Source: Formivibrio sp. (lineage in GTDB: Bacteria > Pseudomonadota > Gammaproteobacteria > Burkholderiales > Chitinibacteraceae). Taken from it: 40,689 nt of DNA. A model generated the notes under the pieces. It ran no database searches. It was not told the DNA's origin and saw nothing but the letters and a program-made list of their open reading frames with translations. Both the position numbers and the translations under genes were made by a program. Shown piece by piece: positions 39,137 to 40,689 of the stretch (its first letter is position 1; every line of letters starts with the position of its first letter). The stretch spans positions 1-40,689 of the forward strand of contig JARLJJ010000568.1 of assembly GCA_031291275.1 (NCBI GenBank), in the 5' to 3' direction.

Positions 39137-39970
39137 TCAGGCAGGCTTCAGCGCCTTCAACCACTCGGTATGCGCCTGTTTGTCGCGGCGTTTTTGCAAT
39201 GATTCAACCAGTTTGTCGGCCACCTCGGCAAAGTCGTGGAAGCTTGCTTCGCGCACGGCTTCGCAATAGAGCAGGTGAAAACCGAGTGGCGATTCGACGG
39301 CGGCGCTGAGCTGCCCGGCGTGCATTTCGCACAAGACGGCATCGAGTTCCGGATAAAGCTGTCCGCGGGTTACCCAGCCCAGTTCTCCCCCGCTCATCGC
39401 GGTCGGGCATTCGGAATGGCGCATGGCTTGATCGGCAAACGCGGACAGATCAGCAGCCAATATGGCGGCAACGGCGTTGATGCGTGCCAAGGCTTCGGCG
39501 CGGCGATTGCTGGCCAGGTCTTCATTGATGGTAATCAGGATATGGCGCGTCTGACGGGCTTCGCTGATTTCAAACCGAGCGCGATGTTGCCAGTAGAAAA
39601 TCTCGGCATCCTGCGCGGTCACTTTCGGTACGCTGCTCGTCACCAGCGCCAGCACGGCTTCAACGCGCAGTTCGCGTGCCAGGGCTTCGGTCAACAGCGC
39701 TTCATCCAGACCGTTGGCGGCAAGGTCGGCCAGATAACTGCCGCGATCGGCGTAACGGGCGCGGATGGTTTCCAGCGCTTGCGCCACACAGGCCGGGTCC
39801 GCCGGACAACGCAGGGCTTCCGGCGATTTCAGGATGCGCTCTTCCAGCTTCCATTGGCGCGAGGCATCGCGGCGAATTTCCGACTGCGCTTCTTCGGGCA
39901 GTTGCGAAAGCGGCTGTTGATGCCGGGCAATGGCAGTCTGAAACTCCAGATAAGGCAGCGTGTTCGTCAT
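39137..39970 (-). CDS. nifM: NifM, peptidyl-prolyl isomerase-like maturation factor of NifH
   Basis: 277 residues. N-terminal helical chaperone part (1-140: LPYLEFQTAIARHQQPLSQL, LEERILKSPEAL, RYADRGSYLADLAANGLDEA), C-terminal parvulin (PpiC) domain (about 130-255: ARQTRHILITINEDLASNRR, AMRHSECPTAMSGGELGWVT, GQLYPELDAVLCEMHAGQLS, VESPLGFHLLYCE). NifM is required to fold and mature NifH in Azotobacter and Klebsiella. It starts 2 bases after nifZ ends and is last in a leftward nifW-nifZ-nifM run. It differs from general SurA or PpiC proteins by the absent signal peptide and the low N-terminal similarity, so it is cytoplasmic. Confidence 0.85.
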   Translation of the reverse strand: MTNTLPYLEFQTAIARHQQPLSQLPEEAQSEIRRDASRQWKLEERILKSPEALRCPADPACVAQALETIRARYADRGSYLADLAANGLDEALLTEALARELRVEAVLALVTSSVPKVTAQDAEIFYWQHRARFEISEARQTRHILITINEDLASNRRAEALARINAVAAILAADLSAFADQAMRHSECPTAMSGGELGWVTRGQLYPELDAVLCEMHAGQLSAAVESPLGFHLLYCEAVREASFHDFAEVADKLVESLQKRRDKQAHTEWLKALKPA

Positions 39971-39972
39971 GG

Positions 39973-40407
39973 TTACATCTCGTTCAATGCGGTTTCGGGT
40001 ACCAGCAAAATACGGTCGCCAAAAATCACTTCGTACTGCACCGGCTCGGCGGCGTTGAGCACGCGCAGCACCTCGCCCACCTCGCCGCTCTTGGCGCGAA
40101 TTTCGCCATTCACTGCAAAGGTACGTGCGGCACGCACGCGGTCATGGTTGTCAAACCGGTTCGGAATCCACGGCGCATCGGCGGCCTGCACTTCCTGTTC
40201 GCGGCAACCCACCAGCCGGTCTTCTGCCATAAAGCGCACCGCGTAGATCACCTGATCCTGCAGAAAAGAACCAATATCTTGGACCACGCCGATACTGCCG
40301 CGATTGATCAGCAACTCGCCGCGCGGCTTGCCGGGATAGGTGCCATCATTGCGAATCGGGCGCAGCACGCGTACGACATCGCCCTGTTTGAATTCGCTCT
40401 CTAGCAT
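39973..40407 (-). CDS. nifZ: NifZ protein
   Basis: 144 residues. FKQGDVVRVLRPIRNDGTYP, GKPRGELLINRGSIGVVQDI, FLQDQVIYAVRFMAEDRLVG, CREQEV form the SH3-like domain of NifZ. NifZ helps form the second P-cluster of NifDK; in Azotobacter it acts with chaperones. The NifZ region is followed by a less conserved tail. The start ATG overlaps the nifW stop (ATGCTAG), so translation is coupled; SD is AGGAGAG at 40411-40417 in nifW. nifM follows directly. Confidence 0.92.
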   Translation of the reverse strand: MLESEFKQGDVVRVLRPIRNDGTYPGKPRGELLINRGSIGVVQDIGSFLQDQVIYAVRFMAEDRLVGCREQEVQAADAPWIPNRFDNHDRVRAARTFAVNGEIRAKSGEVGEVLRVLNAAEPVQYEVIFGDRILLVPETALNEM

Positions 40408-40689
40408 GCGCTCTCCTTGCGTCGCCCACCAATCGAGGACAGCGGAATACCAATCACCAGCGGCTTGAAAATTTTGAAGAGCTTTTCTTCGCGTGCAGTG
40501 GAATCGATCATCGAGGAATACGCCAGGGCGAACATGGCACGTAATTCGGCGAATTCCAGCGTCCCCCAGTTGCGCGGCAGCAGGTCGTGAAAACGTTGCA
40601 ACACTGCCAGGCGCTTGCTGGACAGCACGGCTTGGTCGTAATCGATACCAAAGAAGTCGCAGTAGTCTTCGGCATTGGATAGCTCGGCA
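40401..40689 (-). CDS. nifW: NifW nitrogenase-stabilising protein, partial (start outside window)
   Basis: The visible 96 residues read ELSNAEDYCDFFGIDYDQAV, LSSKRLAVLQRFHDLLPRNW, LEFAELRAMFALAYSSMIDS and EEKLFKIFKPL, the NifW pattern (LxSAEDFLDFFGxxYDxxV...NRLHILQRFHDYL). NifW (about 110 residues) protects NifDK or helps P-cluster maturation, mainly under oxygen stress. About 10-15 N-terminal residues lie beyond the edge. Its stop overlaps the nifZ start. This leftward cluster faces away from nifHDK, so its promoter is outside the window. Confidence 0.9.
   Translation of the reverse strand, partial: AELSNAEDYCDFFGIDYDQAVLSSKRLAVLQRFHDLLPRNWGTLEFAELRAMFALAYSSMIDSTAREEKLFKIFKPLVIGIPLSSIGGRRKESAC

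Noticed and set aside
38691..39164. Leftward 157-codon frame after the porin
   Set aside because: It overlaps both the porin end and nifM, and crosses the terminator hairpin; composition is not protein-like.

Overview
The window looks like chromosomal DNA of a nitrogen-fixing betaproteobacterium. I infer Rhodocyclales (Azonexus/Dechloromonas/Propionivibrio-like) from the classical porin ending in Phe, the NifHDKT-ferredoxin-NafY-CowN gene order, DraT/DraG control and a chromosomal integron; no marker in the window fixes the genus.

Region 1 (1-5194) is a chromosomal integron. The integrase gene intI reads rightward from 4193. To its left lie an attI-like core and at least five leftward-reading cassettes: a DUF2059 protein, a secreted TPR protein, a small membrane protein, a pyrimidine-dimer glycosylase-like protein and a cupin cut by the window edge. 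Recognisable attC sites separate them. An IS110-family (IS1111 group) element of about 1.5 kb sits exactly inside the attC of the first cassette, and its 3' non-coding part can fold into loops carrying short matches to both insertion junctions, as expected of a guide (bridge/seeker) RNA.

Region 2 (5195-11349) is a leftward run: a 846-aa GH5-like glycosidase, a YjgN/DUF898 membrane protein, an M48 metallopeptidase and a response regulator with a degenerate GGDEF domain.

Region 3 (11350-20413) starts with draG. It has its own NifA-type upstream site and a -24/-12 promoter; together these place its real start at a TTG at 11506. A LacI-type regulator with a downstream cupin then faces a catabolic-looking operon (beta-propeller protein, 2-hydroxyacid dehydrogenase, MHS symporter, shikimate dehydrogenase paralogue) across two palindromic operators and a structured leader. 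A truncated receiver gene and uppP follow.

Region 4 (20414-29020) is the nif core. A single integron cassette far from the integrase lies next to draT. draT is divergent from nifH-nifD-nifK-nifT-fdx-nafY-DUF6129-cowN. A NifA site lies inside draT and a near-consensus sigma-54 promoter precedes nifH. Repeats (a BIME-like pair and a 171-bp MITE-like element) sit between nifT, fdx and nafY.

Region 5 (29021-40689) holds an AraC regulator, a sugar nucleotidyltransferase, the U32 protein RlhA, an SDR, an orphan TRAP binding protein, a DUF4197 protein, a 1.66-kb gene-poor stretch that turns AT-rich, a porin, and leftward nifW-nifZ-nifM.

Functionally, NifHDK is the nitrogenase, DraT/DraG switch NifH by ADP-ribosylation, CowN protects against CO, and NafY, NifT, NifW, NifZ and NifM mature or protect the enzyme. 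nifENB, nifA and nifSUV are not in the window.
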